Source: Bradyrhizobium arachidis
GTDB taxonomy: Bacteria; Pseudomonadota; Alphaproteobacteria; Rhizobiales; Xanthobacteraceae
Direction: 5' to 3'
DNA: 64,000 nucleotides
Assembly: GCF_015291705.1 (NCBI RefSeq)
Contig: NZ_CP030050.1
Location: forward strand, 4,960,001-5,024,000
Below are positions 51,614-61,708 of this stretch, one piece after another. Numbering within the stretch: position 1 is the stretch's first letter; the number at the start of each line of letters is the position of its first letter. Under the pieces are notes generated by a model. That model searched no databases, was not told the DNA's origin, and saw only the letters and a program-made list of their open reading frames with translations. The translations under genes were made by a program, and so were the position numbers.

Positions 51614-52681
51614 TCAGGCCACGCGGCTGTGGCTCTCGACGGCGAACTCCGGATCGGCTTCGCAGATCACGCGATTGCGGCCATTGCGCTTGGCGGCGTA
51701 GAGGCAGGCATCAGCGCGCTCGATCAGCGCATCGGTGTCGTCGCCTTCCTTGAGCATGGAGACGCCGACGGAGATGGTGACGCGGCCGAGGATCTCGCCG
51801 GTGGACTTCTTCTTCAATTCCTTCGCCATCACCGCACGGCGGATGTGATCGGCCACGGTGAGAGCCTGGCGCAGCGCCGTGTTGGGCAGCACGACCGCGA
51901 ATTCCTCGCCGCCATAGCGTGCGGTGATGTCCTGGCCCTTGATGGTCTGCTTCAGCGACAGGCCGACGAGCCGCAGCACCTGGTCGCCGGTGAGATGGCC
52001 GTAGGAATCGTTGAACGATTTGAAGTGGTCGATGTCGAACAGCAGCAGCGACAGCGGCTCGCCGCTCGCCAGCGCGCTCTGCACGGCCATGCCGATCATG
52101 CGGTCGAAATATTTGCGGTTGCCAAGGCCGGTGAGCGGATCGGTCAGGCTCTCGGCGCGGATCGCTTCCAGACTCTGCTGGAGGTTGCTGATCTCGTTCT
52201 TCGACAGCGTCAGCCGGTCTTCCAGCGCCTTGTTGGTCTCGCGCATCTCGCTGGTCGAGCGTAGCAGCGTCTCGACGATCGCCTTGATCTGGTCGCGGTT
52301 CTTGGCCGAGGCCAGCTTCGCGGTCGCGCCCGACAGGCTGGCATCGTAGGAACCGGTCATTCCGAGCGCTTCGCCGAGGACCTTCATCACGTCGTCGATC
52401 TCGCCGATGACGCGCGCGCCGACCTTGTCGATGCGGTCGGTGGTCTTGATGTGGGAGAGATAGGTCTCGTAGATCTGCTCGAGATCGGCTTCGGTCAGCT
52501 TGCCGTTGCGCGCCAGCGTCTCGTTGATGATCTTGTTGAGCGGCGCGTTGTAGCCGGTGGCGTACACGTACCAGATCTCGTAATTGCGGGGAATTGCCGT
52601 CTGCCGAAGCGATCGGATCTGACCGAGCGCTACCTCGGCGAACGCCATCGTGCGTTCGTGTTCGTCGAGCACCTTGACCAC
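51614..52681 (-). CDS. GGDEF-domain diguanylate cyclase
   Basis: 355 residues. The soluble N-terminus (about residues 1-180) is helical and coiled-coil-like (RNYEIWYVYATGYN, LTEADLEQIYETYLS, then KALEDRLTLSKNEISNLQQS) and lacks membrane segments. The C-terminal cyclase domain starts at LTDPLTGLGNRKYFD, with the active site ARYGGEEFAVVLP, and makes cyclic di-GMP. The inhibitory I-site RxxD is KGQD here, so product feedback may be weak. It starts at a GTG at 52681; an inverted repeat lies about 80 bp upstream. Confidence 0.92.
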   Translation of the reverse strand: MVKVLDEHERTMAFAEVALGQIRSLRQTAIPRNYEIWYVYATGYNAPLNKIINETLARNGKLTEADLEQIYETYLSHIKTTDRIDKVGARVIGEIDDVMKVLGEALGMTGSYDASLSGATAKLASAKNRDQIKAIVETLLRSTSEMRETNKALEDRLTLSKNEISNLQQSLEAIRAESLTDPLTGLGNRKYFDRMIGMAVQSALASGEPLSLLLFDIDHFKSFNDSYGHLTGDQVLRLVGLSLKQTIKGQDITARYGGEEFAVVLPNTALRQALTVADHIRRAVMAKELKKKSTGEILGRVTISVGVSMLKEGDDTDALIERADACLYAAKRNGRNRVICEADPEFAVESHSRVA

Positions 52682-52757
52682 AGAACATACCCCACGGCGA
52701 TCGGTACGCGGCCGATCACTGCAATGCTTAAATTATGTTCGTAGGCTAACGGACGAT

Positions 52758-52786
52758 CGTGAACGACCCGTAAATATACGTTCACG
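52758..52786. promoter_or_regulatory. Inverted repeat upstream of the diguanylate cyclase
   Basis: CGTGAACG and CGTTCACG, 8 bp perfect arms separated by 13 AT-rich bases, in the 161-bp gap between the cyclase start and the helicase stop. Could be an operator for the cyclase promoter or a weak terminator for the helicase; no T-tract is seen. Confidence 0.4.
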
Positions 52787-52842
52787 AATGCATCTGAAAA
52801 AGTGTGTGGACGTCTGTCTCAACCAACCTGAAGCATCGCGCT

Positions 52843-54372
<1,530 letters not shown>

Positions 54373-54580
54373 TGAGCCTCTGGTCGAAACCGCCGTTCGG
54401 AATCGAGGGTAATAAGGCTGTCGCGTTCCACCCCGAAACGGCGCGCTCTCAAAGAAGCTGGGGGTGCTGACTCACGCGGACAAAGCGCCAGGCTCAGGAA
54501 TCGGTCTTCGACCTGAGCCGCGTCGCCCCGGAACATAGGCAGGAATTGGCCAAAGTCAATGGAGCGGGCGCGGGAAGACC

Positions 54581-54602
54581 CTAAAAAACCTGAGGTTTTT
54601 AG
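54581..54602 (-). terminator. Weak hairpin after the AraC regulator gene
   Basis: CTAAAAAACCT and AGGTTTTTAG form an almost perfect A/T-rich inverted repeat with a 1-nt centre, 57 bp beyond the AraC stop. On the minus strand the right arm gives TTTTTT, so it could act as a weak terminator. Confidence 0.35.
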
Positions 54603-54658
54603 CCAAATACCGGGTGCGTCAGGGCTTTTCCGCCGGGCTGGAACCGCAAGGGGCGCGC

Positions 54659-55621
54659 CTAGCGCCCCTCCGGCCCCTGGGCGCGGAAATCGCCTGGAGC
54701 CATGCCATAGGCGGCGTTGAAGACCCGGTAATAGGTCGCAAGGCTCTCGAAGCCGCACGAGGTCGCGATGTCGGCGATCAGCCGTTCCGGCGCCTCGCGC
54801 ATCAGGCGGCGGCTCTGTTTCAGACGCTCGTCGGTCACGGTCTGCGAGAAGCTCTTCTCGGCGGCCTCGAACAGCATGTGGAGGTGGCGCACGGACACGC
54901 CGAGCTGGTCGGACACCATGGCCGGCGCCAGATCTGGGTTTTGCAGGTGGCGCACGATCAGGTGCCGCGCCTGCGAGAGGCGGGCGGTCCGCAGCGCGGC
55001 CTGTCCGCGGCGGCTGCCCGGCCGCACGATGCCGCGCTCGATCAGCGCCAGATGGGCGAGGGCCTGGACGAGGGAGGTCGCGTCGGTCGCGCTCTCATCC
55101 GCGGCGCCCTCGCCGAGATCGGTGAAGCAGGCCGCGAGCAAGGGCGCCAAAGCGTGGTCGTTGAAGGTCTTCGGCGCGAGCTCGCGCATCCGCTTGTCCT
55201 GGGCCGGGATGCTGCTCATCGGGATCTTCACGATTCGCAGGTGGAAGCCCCCGGCGGCGAGCGGCGCGGTGCGGTAGGGCAGGTCGGTATGGCTGGTGGC
55301 GAAGCTGCCATTGGCAATCGCGAACTCGCTTGCGCGCATGCCGCCGAACCAGCCGCCGCTGCCGAGCTGCTGGTAGACGCAGATGGAATCGCCAGGGGCG
55401 TAGGCGATGTCGGATGCGCTGCGCTCGACCGTATAGGGCGAGGCCTTCAGCTCGACGAGGCCGGCGCCGCCGAGCTGGCGCAGCGAGAATTCGCCGAAGA
55501 AGTCCGCGCGCCGTTCGCGCTGGAGCTCGGCGGTGACGCCGAACAATCCCTTGGCCCGCACCTCGCGCCAATAGTCGAAGCGGTCATGCGGTTCGACTTC
55601 GTCAGTACACCAGCGATACAC
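54659..55621 (-). CDS. AraC-family transcriptional regulator
   Basis: 320 residues. The N-terminal AraC-binding-like (cupin) domain (about 10-180) contains FDYWREVRAKGLFGV and AYAPGDSICVYQQL. The C-terminal double helix-turn-helix (about 215-320) includes ARHLIVRHLQNPDLAPAMVSDQLGVSVRHLHMLFEAA-like spacing (VSDQLGVSVRHLHMLF) and the signature IADIATSCGFESLATYYRVFNAAYGMAPGDFR. This domain order is that of FeaR/NphR-type activators of aromatic amine or nitrile catabolism, but the target is unknown. The start is a GTG behind GGGGG, with a terminator-like hairpin 37-57 nt upstream. Confidence 0.9.
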   Translation of the reverse strand: MYRWCTDEVEPHDRFDYWREVRAKGLFGVTAELQRERRADFFGEFSLRQLGGAGLVELKASPYTVERSASDIAYAPGDSICVYQQLGSGGWFGGMRASEFAIANGSFATSHTDLPYRTAPLAAGGFHLRIVKIPMSSIPAQDKRMRELAPKTFNDHALAPLLAACFTDLGEGAADESATDATSLVQALAHLALIERGIVRPGSRRGQAALRTARLSQARHLIVRHLQNPDLAPAMVSDQLGVSVRHLHMLFEAAEKSFSQTVTDERLKQSRRLMREAPERLIADIATSCGFESLATYYRVFNAAYGMAPGDFRAQGPEGR

Positions 55622-55657
55622 GGCAGCCCCCGCTTGCAGCGCGACGCCCTAGAAAAA

Positions 55658-55678
55658 GCAGATTCCGGCCGAATCTGC
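55658..55678 (-). terminator. Terminator-like hairpin in the AraC leader (possible attenuator)
   Basis: On the minus strand GCAGATTC and GAATCTGC (8 bp, 5-nt GC loop) are followed at once by TTTTTCT. It sits 37-57 nt before the AraC start, so it lies in the gene's own leader or ends a transcript from further right. No anti-terminator fold was worked out. Confidence 0.45.
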
Positions 55679-55830
55679 CATAGGCCAGATGACGGAACCG
55701 GGGCGCTCGAAGCGGGGAGCCCTTGAACCGCCGATATGGCTCGGCCGACTATCACATCAGCGGCGGAGGCTTCAATGAACGACCGTTCGAGGGAGCCGGG
55801 GACCGGCCGTTCTGCAATGGGATTTATTCG

Positions 55831-57345
55831 ATGACGCGTCGGCTTTTCAGAATTCTGGCGGCCCTTGGTCTGGCGATGAGCCTTGGCGGCGTCGCGCTGC
55901 CCGCACATGCCGAGAAGCGCGTCGCGCTCGTCGTCGGCAACAACGACTACCGCAACGTCCCGAAGCTGCTCAAGGCCGTCAACGATGCCCGCACCATGGG
56001 CGATACGCTGAAGCAGCTCGGCTTCCAGGTGATGGTCGCCGAGAACCAGAACCGTCAGCAATTCTCCGAGACGCTGCTCGCTTTCGACCGGGCGATCGAG
56101 CCCGGCGACACCGCGTTCTTCTTCTACGCCGGCCACGGCTTCGAGATCGCGGGCCAGAACTATCTGCTGCCGACCGACGTGCCGGCAGCGACCGAAGGTC
56201 AGGAAGAGCTGGTGCGCGACGCCTCCATCCTCGCCGACCGGATCGTCGAGCGGCTCCAGAACAAGAAGGCGCGGACCTCGATCCTGGTGTTCGATGCCTG
56301 TCGCAATAATCCGTTCGAACGCGCCGGCACGCGTGCGGTTGCCGGCGGCGGCGGGCTCGCGCCGATGACGCAGCTGCCCGAAGGCGTGTTCTCGGTGTTT
56401 TCGGCAGGTCCCCGCCAGACCGCGCTCGACCGTCTGTCCAATGACGACGCCAATCCCAATTCGGTGTTCACGCGCACCTTCGCCAAGGAGCTGCTCCAGC
56501 CCGGCGAGAACCTCGTGCAGGTGGCGCAGCGCACCCGCCGTATGGTCAGCGAGATGGCCGACACCGTCCGGCACAAGCAGGTGCCGGTCTATTTCGACCA
56601 GATGGTCGACGACGTCTTCCTCAGCGGCATCGCCAAGGACGCCGCGGTGCGGCCGGCCGAGCCACCGCCGCAGAAGGTCGCCGCGCTGCCGCCGGTGTCG
56701 GTGCCGCGCGTGCCGAAGGAGGACACCACCAACGCGCCGATCGCGAGCTTCTCGCGCCACAATGGCGGCTGGAGCGTGGTGTTCTCCTTCGCCGATCCGA
56801 CGCTCGGCATATCCTGGCGCATGGCCGGCAAGGGCGAGTTCCGCGAGACCGGTTTCATCGACACGCTCGATCCGCGCACCCGCAAGCGGATGCCAAACCC
56901 CTCGATCGAGCTCCCGCCGGATGCGCAGGCCGGCACCATCGAGGTCCGCTATGTTGACCAGTCCGGCGATATGCAGGGGCCGTTCCCGATCAGGTTCGAT
57001 CCCGAGGCCGCGCTGATCCGCGACCAGCGCAAGATCCTCGACATGACCGCGACGAGCTGGCTGTCATTTCGCGAGTTCAACGGGCTGCTGGTCTATTACA
57101 CGCACCTCGTGTCCTACCGCTGCGCCATCCGCGAGGTGCGGATCGGCATCGACACTGCCGTGCCCAATCAAGTGCTGAAGATGCCGAATTGCGACATGCG
57201 CGATCCCAGCGCGATCACTGCCGGCATGCCGCTCTACATGAAGCTCGGCCCCGCCACGCAATTCGTTTCGGTGGAGCTGACTTATCGTGACGGCAGTGTC
57301 TCGGAGATCAAGAGTTTCCGCACGGCGAACCGCAGCAACAATTGA
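55831..57345 (+). CDS. Secreted caspase-family (peptidase C14) protein
   Basis: 504 residues. A signal peptide (about 1-27, ending ALPAHA) is followed by a caspase/metacaspase p20-like domain: KRVALVVGNNDYRNVPKLLKAVNDA (two adjoining motifs), the catalytic His in AFFFYAGHGFEIAGQNYLLP, and the catalytic Cys in SILVFDACRNNPFERAG. Both catalytic residues are present. A Pro-rich linker (about 280-305) leads to a C-terminal beta-rich region without recognised homology. It is probably a periplasmic orthocaspase with an unknown substrate. ATG 55831 begins the signal peptide; the longer frame from 55723 is not supported. Confidence 0.87.
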   Translation: MTRRLFRILAALGLAMSLGGVALPAHAEKRVALVVGNNDYRNVPKLLKAVNDARTMGDTLKQLGFQVMVAENQNRQQFSETLLAFDRAIEPGDTAFFFYAGHGFEIAGQNYLLPTDVPAATEGQEELVRDASILADRIVERLQNKKARTSILVFDACRNNPFERAGTRAVAGGGGLAPMTQLPEGVFSVFSAGPRQTALDRLSNDDANPNSVFTRTFAKELLQPGENLVQVAQRTRRMVSEMADTVRHKQVPVYFDQMVDDVFLSGIAKDAAVRPAEPPPQKVAALPPVSVPRVPKEDTTNAPIASFSRHNGGWSVVFSFADPTLGISWRMAGKGEFRETGFIDTLDPRTRKRMPNPSIELPPDAQAGTIEVRYVDQSGDMQGPFPIRFDPEAALIRDQRKILDMTATSWLSFREFNGLLVYYTHLVSYRCAIREVRIGIDTAVPNQVLKMPNCDMRDPSAITAGMPLYMKLGPATQFVSVELTYRDGSVSEIKSFRTANRSNN

Positions 57346-57651
57346 CGCCGCTCGATCATCAGCCGCGTCGTGACGCTCGGGAGCGCCTAGCCCCTGCGAT
57401 CGTGCACCACGATCTACGCAGCGCCCGCGGCCCGTCGGGCGCATGCTGCTCGGACAATGCGCAACCTTAGAATGGTGGCGGGGTTGGGAAAAACCTGCAA
57501 GGCTACGTTTTTTTGCAGGTTCCGGCAGCGGAATGTGCGCCAGATATTTTAGGGCTTTTTGCTTTTGCCAGGCTACTGCCCCCGCGCTTTCCACGTTGCT
57601 GTCGGCTGGACGCAACATTCCTGCGCCATACTCCGTCGCCGGAGGTGAGAC
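57346..57651. other. Intergenic region with a long-stem hairpin
   Basis: 306 bp between the caspase-like gene and a small membrane-protein gene. It contains AACCTGCAA and TTGCAGGTT (57492-57521, 9-bp stem, 12-nt loop) without a following T-run. No gene is seen. Confidence 0.5.
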
Positions 57652-57840
57652 ATGTCGGATATAGCTAATCAGGCCAGCTTGCGCGCGGACGCCGAGAAAT
57701 TCGCTGGCAACAAGACGCCGCTCCGCGAGCGTGCCTTTGCCGGCGCCTATCTAACCGCTGTCGGCGTCGCGATGATCTGCTGGCTCTATGTCATCACCCG
57801 CGCTGCGCTTGCCGCGATCAGCTGGATGGTGTTCGGCTAA
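57652..57840 (+). CDS. Small single-pass membrane protein
   Basis: 62 residues. A polar N-terminus (MSDIANQASLRADAEKFAGN) is followed by one or two hydrophobic segments (about 29-60, AYLTAVGVAMICWLYVITRA). GGAGG lies 7 nt before the ATG, a strong ribosome site. I recognise no family. Its end overlaps by 4 bp the end of a possible convergent 31-residue membrane peptide gene. Confidence 0.65.
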   Translation: MSDIANQASLRADAEKFAGNKTPLRERAFAGAYLTAVGVAMICWLYVITRAALAAISWMVFG

Positions 57841-57932
57841 CCTGCCGCCAGAAACTGACTGATCTTGATCGCCGCGCAGACGATCATACCCCACAACGCG
57901 AAATTGATCTGCAACGCCTCGGCCATTGCCAT
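57837..57932 (-). CDS. Putative 31-residue membrane peptide
   Basis: Frame MAMAEALQINFALWGMIVCA followed by AIKISQFLAAG, one hydrophobic helix. AGGTGGGG lies just before the first ATG, a better ribosome site than many genes here have. It is convergent with, and overlaps by 4 bp, the small membrane-protein gene at 57652-57840. The short length makes chance a real possibility. Confidence 0.42.
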   Translation of the reverse strand: MAMAEALQINFALWGMIVCAAIKISQFLAAG

Positions 57933-58315
57933 TTCCCCACCTGGTTCCCTCGAGTGCCGCGTTCATTGAGCGACGCGATCTTCTTCGGCGATACAACTTA
58001 CAATCTCGCCTATGATTTAGGTCGAATCTTAGGCAACGCCGGACGGCAGGAAAATCCGTATCGCTACGGTTCGAAGAGGGTTCCTTGTGGACCGGGCGGA
58101 GCGCTAGAGCTGGTGGAACCGGAACCTTCTGCTCGCGGATCGACGAATGCGGATGGTTTCTCCGCTGCATTCAATCGTTTGAGAGAGGTCAGATATTCCT
58201 GTCTCGGCGGCCACCGACGGGTACCGCGGGCCTCCGAGGGATCTCAAATGACCGCTGCGGTCGTGTGGAACTCGGGCTAAGCTTCTCCCCATCCTCCAAT
58301 CGGCAGCGCGCCACA
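57933..58315. other. Intergenic region upstream of the flavoprotein gene
   Basis: 383 bp. The open frame of the following gene extends into it, but the sequence has no family features and a proper start lies at 58316. I see no gene, strong promoter or repeat; a short MTAAVVWNSG frame at 58250 is not credible. Confidence 0.45.
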
Positions 58316-59563
58316 ATGACAACCGATCAAGCACCGAACCGGCTGACAAACGTCCGATGCTGCATCGTTGGCGGCGGGCCGGCCGGCATGATGCTGGGCT
58401 ATCTGCTCGGACGCGCCGGCATCGACGTCGTGGTGCTGGAGAAGCATGCGGATTTCTTCCGCGACTTTCGCGGCGACACGGTGCATCCCTCGACGCTCCA
58501 GGTGATGGACGAGCTCGGCCTGATCGACGACTTCCTGAAGCTGCCGCATCAGCGCTTGCAGAAGATGGACGGCCTGTTCGGCGGCGCAAAGGTGCGCATC
58601 GCCGATCTCAGCCGGCTTGACACGAAATATCCTTTCATCGCCTTCATGCCGCAATGGGACTTCCTCAATTTCCTGCGGGAGGCCGGCAAGCGGTTCGCAT
58701 CGCTCAAGGTGATGATGAATACGGAAGCCGTCGACCTGATCCGCCGCGGTGACGCCATTGCTGGCGTGCGCGCGAACACGCCGGATGGCCCGGTCGACAT
58801 CGAGGCCGATCTCACCATCGCCTGTGATGGCCGGCATTCGACCGTGCGCGAGCGCGCGGGTCTTGCGGTCGAGGAGATCGGCGCGCCGATGGACGTGCTG
58901 TGGTTCCGCGTCGGCCGCAGGGCGGACGAGACCGAGAACCTGTTCGCGCGCATCGAGCCCGGCAAGATGATGGTCACCTTCGACCGCGGCGACTATTGGC
59001 AATGCGCCTATGTCATCGCCAAGGGGCAATACGAGGCGGTGAAGGCGAGGGGATTGCAGGCGCTGCTCGACGACGTCGTGCGCATGGCGCCGATCCTCAG
59101 ATCCGGCATCGCCGACGTGAAGAGTTTTGACGACGTCAAGCTGCTTACCGTCGCGATCAATCGCCTGAGCCGCTGGACGCGGCCAGGATTGCTGTGCATC
59201 GGCGATGCCGCGCATGCGATGTCGCCGGTCGGCGGCGTCGGCGTCAATCTCGCCGTGCAGGACGCAGTCGCGACCGCAAACCTGCTTACGGACAAGCTTC
59301 AGCGCGGCTGCCCCTCCGAGGATGAGCTCGATGCGGTGCGGCGCCGGCGTGCGTTTCCGGTGCGGATGACCCAAGCGATGCAGGTGATCGTGCAGAACAA
59401 CATCATCAGCGGCGCCTTGCAGGGCGGCGATCGGCCGCTGAAGGTGCCGCTGGTGCTGCGCCTCCTCACCGCCGTGCCGTGGTTGCAAGGCATCCCCGCG
59501 CGCTTCCTGGCCATCGGTGTGCGGCCCGAGCATGTGCAGTCGAAGGCCGCGCCGGCACTGTAA
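58316..59563 (+). CDS. FAD-dependent monooxygenase/oxidoreductase (PHBH-type)
   Basis: 415 residues. Class A flavoprotein: the FAD motif CCIVGGGPAGMMLGYLLGRAG at the N-terminus, the DG motif LTIACDGRHSTVRERAGL, and the second FAD motif GLLCIGDAAHAMSPVGGVGVNLAVQDAV (two adjoining parts). The HPSTLQVMDELGL segment is typical of aromatic-ring hydroxylases related to PHBH and UbiH. The substrate is unknown; no catabolic genes are adjacent. The ribosome site at ATG 58316 is weak. Confidence 0.9.
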   Translation: MTTDQAPNRLTNVRCCIVGGGPAGMMLGYLLGRAGIDVVVLEKHADFFRDFRGDTVHPSTLQVMDELGLIDDFLKLPHQRLQKMDGLFGGAKVRIADLSRLDTKYPFIAFMPQWDFLNFLREAGKRFASLKVMMNTEAVDLIRRGDAIAGVRANTPDGPVDIEADLTIACDGRHSTVRERAGLAVEEIGAPMDVLWFRVGRRADETENLFARIEPGKMMVTFDRGDYWQCAYVIAKGQYEAVKARGLQALLDDVVRMAPILRSGIADVKSFDDVKLLTVAINRLSRWTRPGLLCIGDAAHAMSPVGGVGVNLAVQDAVATANLLTDKLQRGCPSEDELDAVRRRRAFPVRMTQAMQVIVQNNIISGALQGGDRPLKVPLVLRLLTAVPWLQGIPARFLAIGVRPEHVQSKAAPAL

Positions 59564-59742
59564 TGCAAGCAGGTGGTAGGGATAATGCCGCGTTAAATCG
59601 CGCGCGGCGCGTTGCGCGCGTGCAACAGCGCAAAGGGATTCACGGCGCACTATGTGGCAATCCGGCGTCTTAACTTTCTTGATTCAAATTTGAGTAAGAC
59701 CTGCGTGTGAGCGTGCGCCCATCAAAGGACACGGGGTGTACC

Positions 59743-60510
59743 ATGCGTAACAAATTGATTGCCGCCTTCGCCTGCACGACCGCTCTGGTTTCGACCGGCG
59801 CTGCCTCCGCCGCCGATCTCGGTGCGCGCTACACGAAGGCGCCCGCCTATGTCGAGCCGCTGTTCAACTGGACCGGTTTCTATGTCGGCGGCCACATCGG
59901 TGGCGCCTGGACCAACGAGCAGTTCATCAACAACGGGACCGGCGCGCCGTTCGGCGACCTCGTTCCGGGACAGGGCTATCGTCAGCGCAGCGCGGGCATC
60001 ATGGGCGGCGCGCAGATCGGCTACAACTGGCAGGCCAACAACTACGTGTTCGGCGTGGAAGGCACGATCTCCGGCCTCGACAACAAGGGCACGGTCGTGA
60101 ACACCGCCTTCGGTGCTGGCGACGACATCTTCACTTGGCGCGCCAACGTGCTCGCGACGGTCGTGGGCCGTGCCGGCTTCGCCGTGCAGAACAATCTGTT
60201 CTACATCAAGGGCGGCTATGCCGGCGTGAACAACCGTCTCAACGTCAGCGACACCGTTGGCCCGGCGACGGGCTCGGGCGGTCAGACCCACTGGGCCAAC
60301 GGCTGGACCGTCGGCGCCGGCTGGGAATACGGCATCACCCGCAACTGGATCGTCGGCCTCGAATACAATTACGCGGCCTTCGGCAGCCAGACCTATCAGC
60401 TCGGCGGCACCTCGGGGAACTACACCTTCGATGCCAAGCCGCGCGACATCCAGTGGGCCGTCGTGCGCGCTAGCTACAAGTTCGACGCGCCGGTCATCGC
60501 GCGCTACTGA
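59743..60510 (+). CDS. Outer-membrane beta-barrel protein (Omp25/RopB-like)
   Basis: 255 residues. A cleavable signal peptide (ending ASAADL) is followed by the typical alphaproteobacterial small-porin start: TKAPAYVEPLFNWTGFYVGG then HIGGAW, the middle GIMGGAQIGYNWQANNYVFGVEG, and AGWEYGITRNWIVGLEYNYA. The C-terminus SYKFDAPVIARY ends in an aromatic residue, as needed for barrel insertion by BamA. It is one of three such proteins in the last 4.3 kb and has a strong terminator behind it. Confidence 0.93.
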   Translation: MRNKLIAAFACTTALVSTGAASAADLGARYTKAPAYVEPLFNWTGFYVGGHIGGAWTNEQFINNGTGAPFGDLVPGQGYRQRSAGIMGGAQIGYNWQANNYVFGVEGTISGLDNKGTVVNTAFGAGDDIFTWRANVLATVVGRAGFAVQNNLFYIKGGYAGVNNRLNVSDTVGPATGSGGQTHWANGWTVGAGWEYGITRNWIVGLEYNYAAFGSQTYQLGGTSGNYTFDAKPRDIQWAVVRASYKFDAPVIARY

Positions 60511-60844
60511 GGACGTCAACGAAACGACCAAGCAAGCGACAAAAAACCATCACGACCCAAATTCAAAAGCCCCGGCATTGCCGGGGCTTCTTTTTTCCGC
60601 AGGACATTGCGGAAGCTCAACTCCGATGCCGAGGCTTCTTTGCCTGCGACAGGACTCCGATCCTAGGACGTGCATGGGTCAGCGTTGCCGACCTTTGCGT
60701 ACCGGAAATGTCACGTTTTCCCGAATAGCGCCTGGAAACCAGCGGGAACCGCTAGTTCGTCATCGCCGTCCAAATTGGCGATGCATAAGCTGCCTCATCG
60801 ACACGATTCCATTTCTCGCAGTTTTTTTTCCGAAGGGGACATCG
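60511..60844. other. Intergenic region between two beta-barrel genes
   Basis: 334 bp. It holds the terminator of the upstream gene at 60567-60596, then about 245 bp with no gene, and a T-rich stretch (60823-60830) shortly before the AAGGGGACATCG leader of the next gene. The promoter of the second barrel gene must lie here, but I cannot place it. Confidence 0.5.
60567..60596 (+). terminator. Strong intrinsic terminator after the first beta-barrel gene
   Basis: Stem AAGCCCCGGC and GCCGGGGCTT (10 bp, ATT loop) followed by TTCTTTTTT, 57 bp past the stop codon. Confidence 0.93.
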
Positions 60845-61636
60845 ATGAAAACGGCAATGGCTTTCGCTGCCGGAATGTCACTTCTGTTCGCGGCGACGGG
60901 CGCGGCCTGCGCAGCCGACATGGCGGTCAAGGCTCCGCCCATGCCACCGCCGGTCGCGGTGTACAGTTGGACCGGCTGCTATGTCGGCGTGGAAGGTGGC
61001 TGGTCCTGGGGCCGTGATCGCGCGATCAGCAACGGTACGAACAATGGCCTGGACAATGGGACTGCCGGAGCCCTCAAGACTTCAGGCGACGTCAACGGGG
61101 GCCTGCTCGGTGGAACGATCGGTTGTAACTATCAGCGAGACCGGTGGGTGTTCGGCATCGAGGGGGACGGATCGTGGTCTGGCAAGACGGGTAGCTCCAA
61201 CCTGGTGAGCCCGCCGTTCGTGCCGACCTTCAGGGAAGACGTGTCGCAGAGCTGGATCGCGACGATCCGCGGCCGCGTCGGCTTCACTGTCACACCGACT
61301 GTGCTGCTGTACGGCACCGCGGGTGGCGCTTTCGCGGATTTGCGTATCCATGAGTTCGATCCGACGGCTGCCGCCGGTTCGCCGGCTGGTATCGGAGCCA
61401 CGGAGACACAGACGTTTGCCGGCTGGACCGCTGGCGCCGGTGTCGAATGGGCCTTTGCGCCAAGCTGGTCGGCGAAGGTCGAATACCTCTATATGGATTT
61501 GGGCAGCAAGGGGTTCTTCCAGGCGACTGCGACGGGGTGCTGTACCTTCCAGTCGACCCATCTCACCGACAACATCGTGCGCGCCGGCATCAACTATCGC
61601 TTCAACTGGGGAAGCCCAGTCGTCGCGAAATACTGA
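60845..61636 (+). CDS. Outer-membrane beta-barrel protein, cysteine-containing
   Basis: 263 residues. A signal peptide ends near AACAADMAVKAP. The barrel starts VYSWTGCYVGVEGGWSWGRD, continues with GLLGGTIGCNYQRDRWVFGIEG, and ends NIVRAGINYRFNWGSPVVAKY with an aromatic residue. The usual WTGFYVG motif is WTGCYVG here, and further Cys occur in IGCNYQ and TGCCTFQ, unusual for outer-membrane barrels and possibly forming disulfides. GAAGGGGAC precedes the ATG. A strong terminator follows. Confidence 0.92.
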   Translation: MKTAMAFAAGMSLLFAATGAACAADMAVKAPPMPPPVAVYSWTGCYVGVEGGWSWGRDRAISNGTNNGLDNGTAGALKTSGDVNGGLLGGTIGCNYQRDRWVFGIEGDGSWSGKTGSSNLVSPPFVPTFREDVSQSWIATIRGRVGFTVTPTVLLYGTAGGAFADLRIHEFDPTAAAGSPAGIGATETQTFAGWTAGAGVEWAFAPSWSAKVEYLYMDLGSKGFFQATATGCCTFQSTHLTDNIVRAGINYRFNWGSPVVAKY

Positions 61637-61661
61637 CGCTCGTCCACGTCCACGACATTCG

Positions 61662-61692
61662 ATAGCCCCGGCCTTCGCGCCGGGGCTATTTT
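61662..61692 (+). terminator. Intrinsic terminator between convergent genes
   Basis: Stem ATAGCCCCGGC and GCCGGGGCTAT (11 bp, 6-nt loop) followed by TTTTC on the plus strand. It ends the beta-barrel transcript and may also stop the convergent SDR transcript, which ends at 61709. Confidence 0.9.
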
Positions 61693-61708
61693 CATGGAGC
61701 GTGGCGCC

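Noticed and set aside
54581..54602. Cold-shock or riboswitch element before the DEAD-box gene
   Set aside because: The hairpin is short, A/T-rich with a one-base centre, and fits a weak AraC terminator better; no known riboswitch core is visible.
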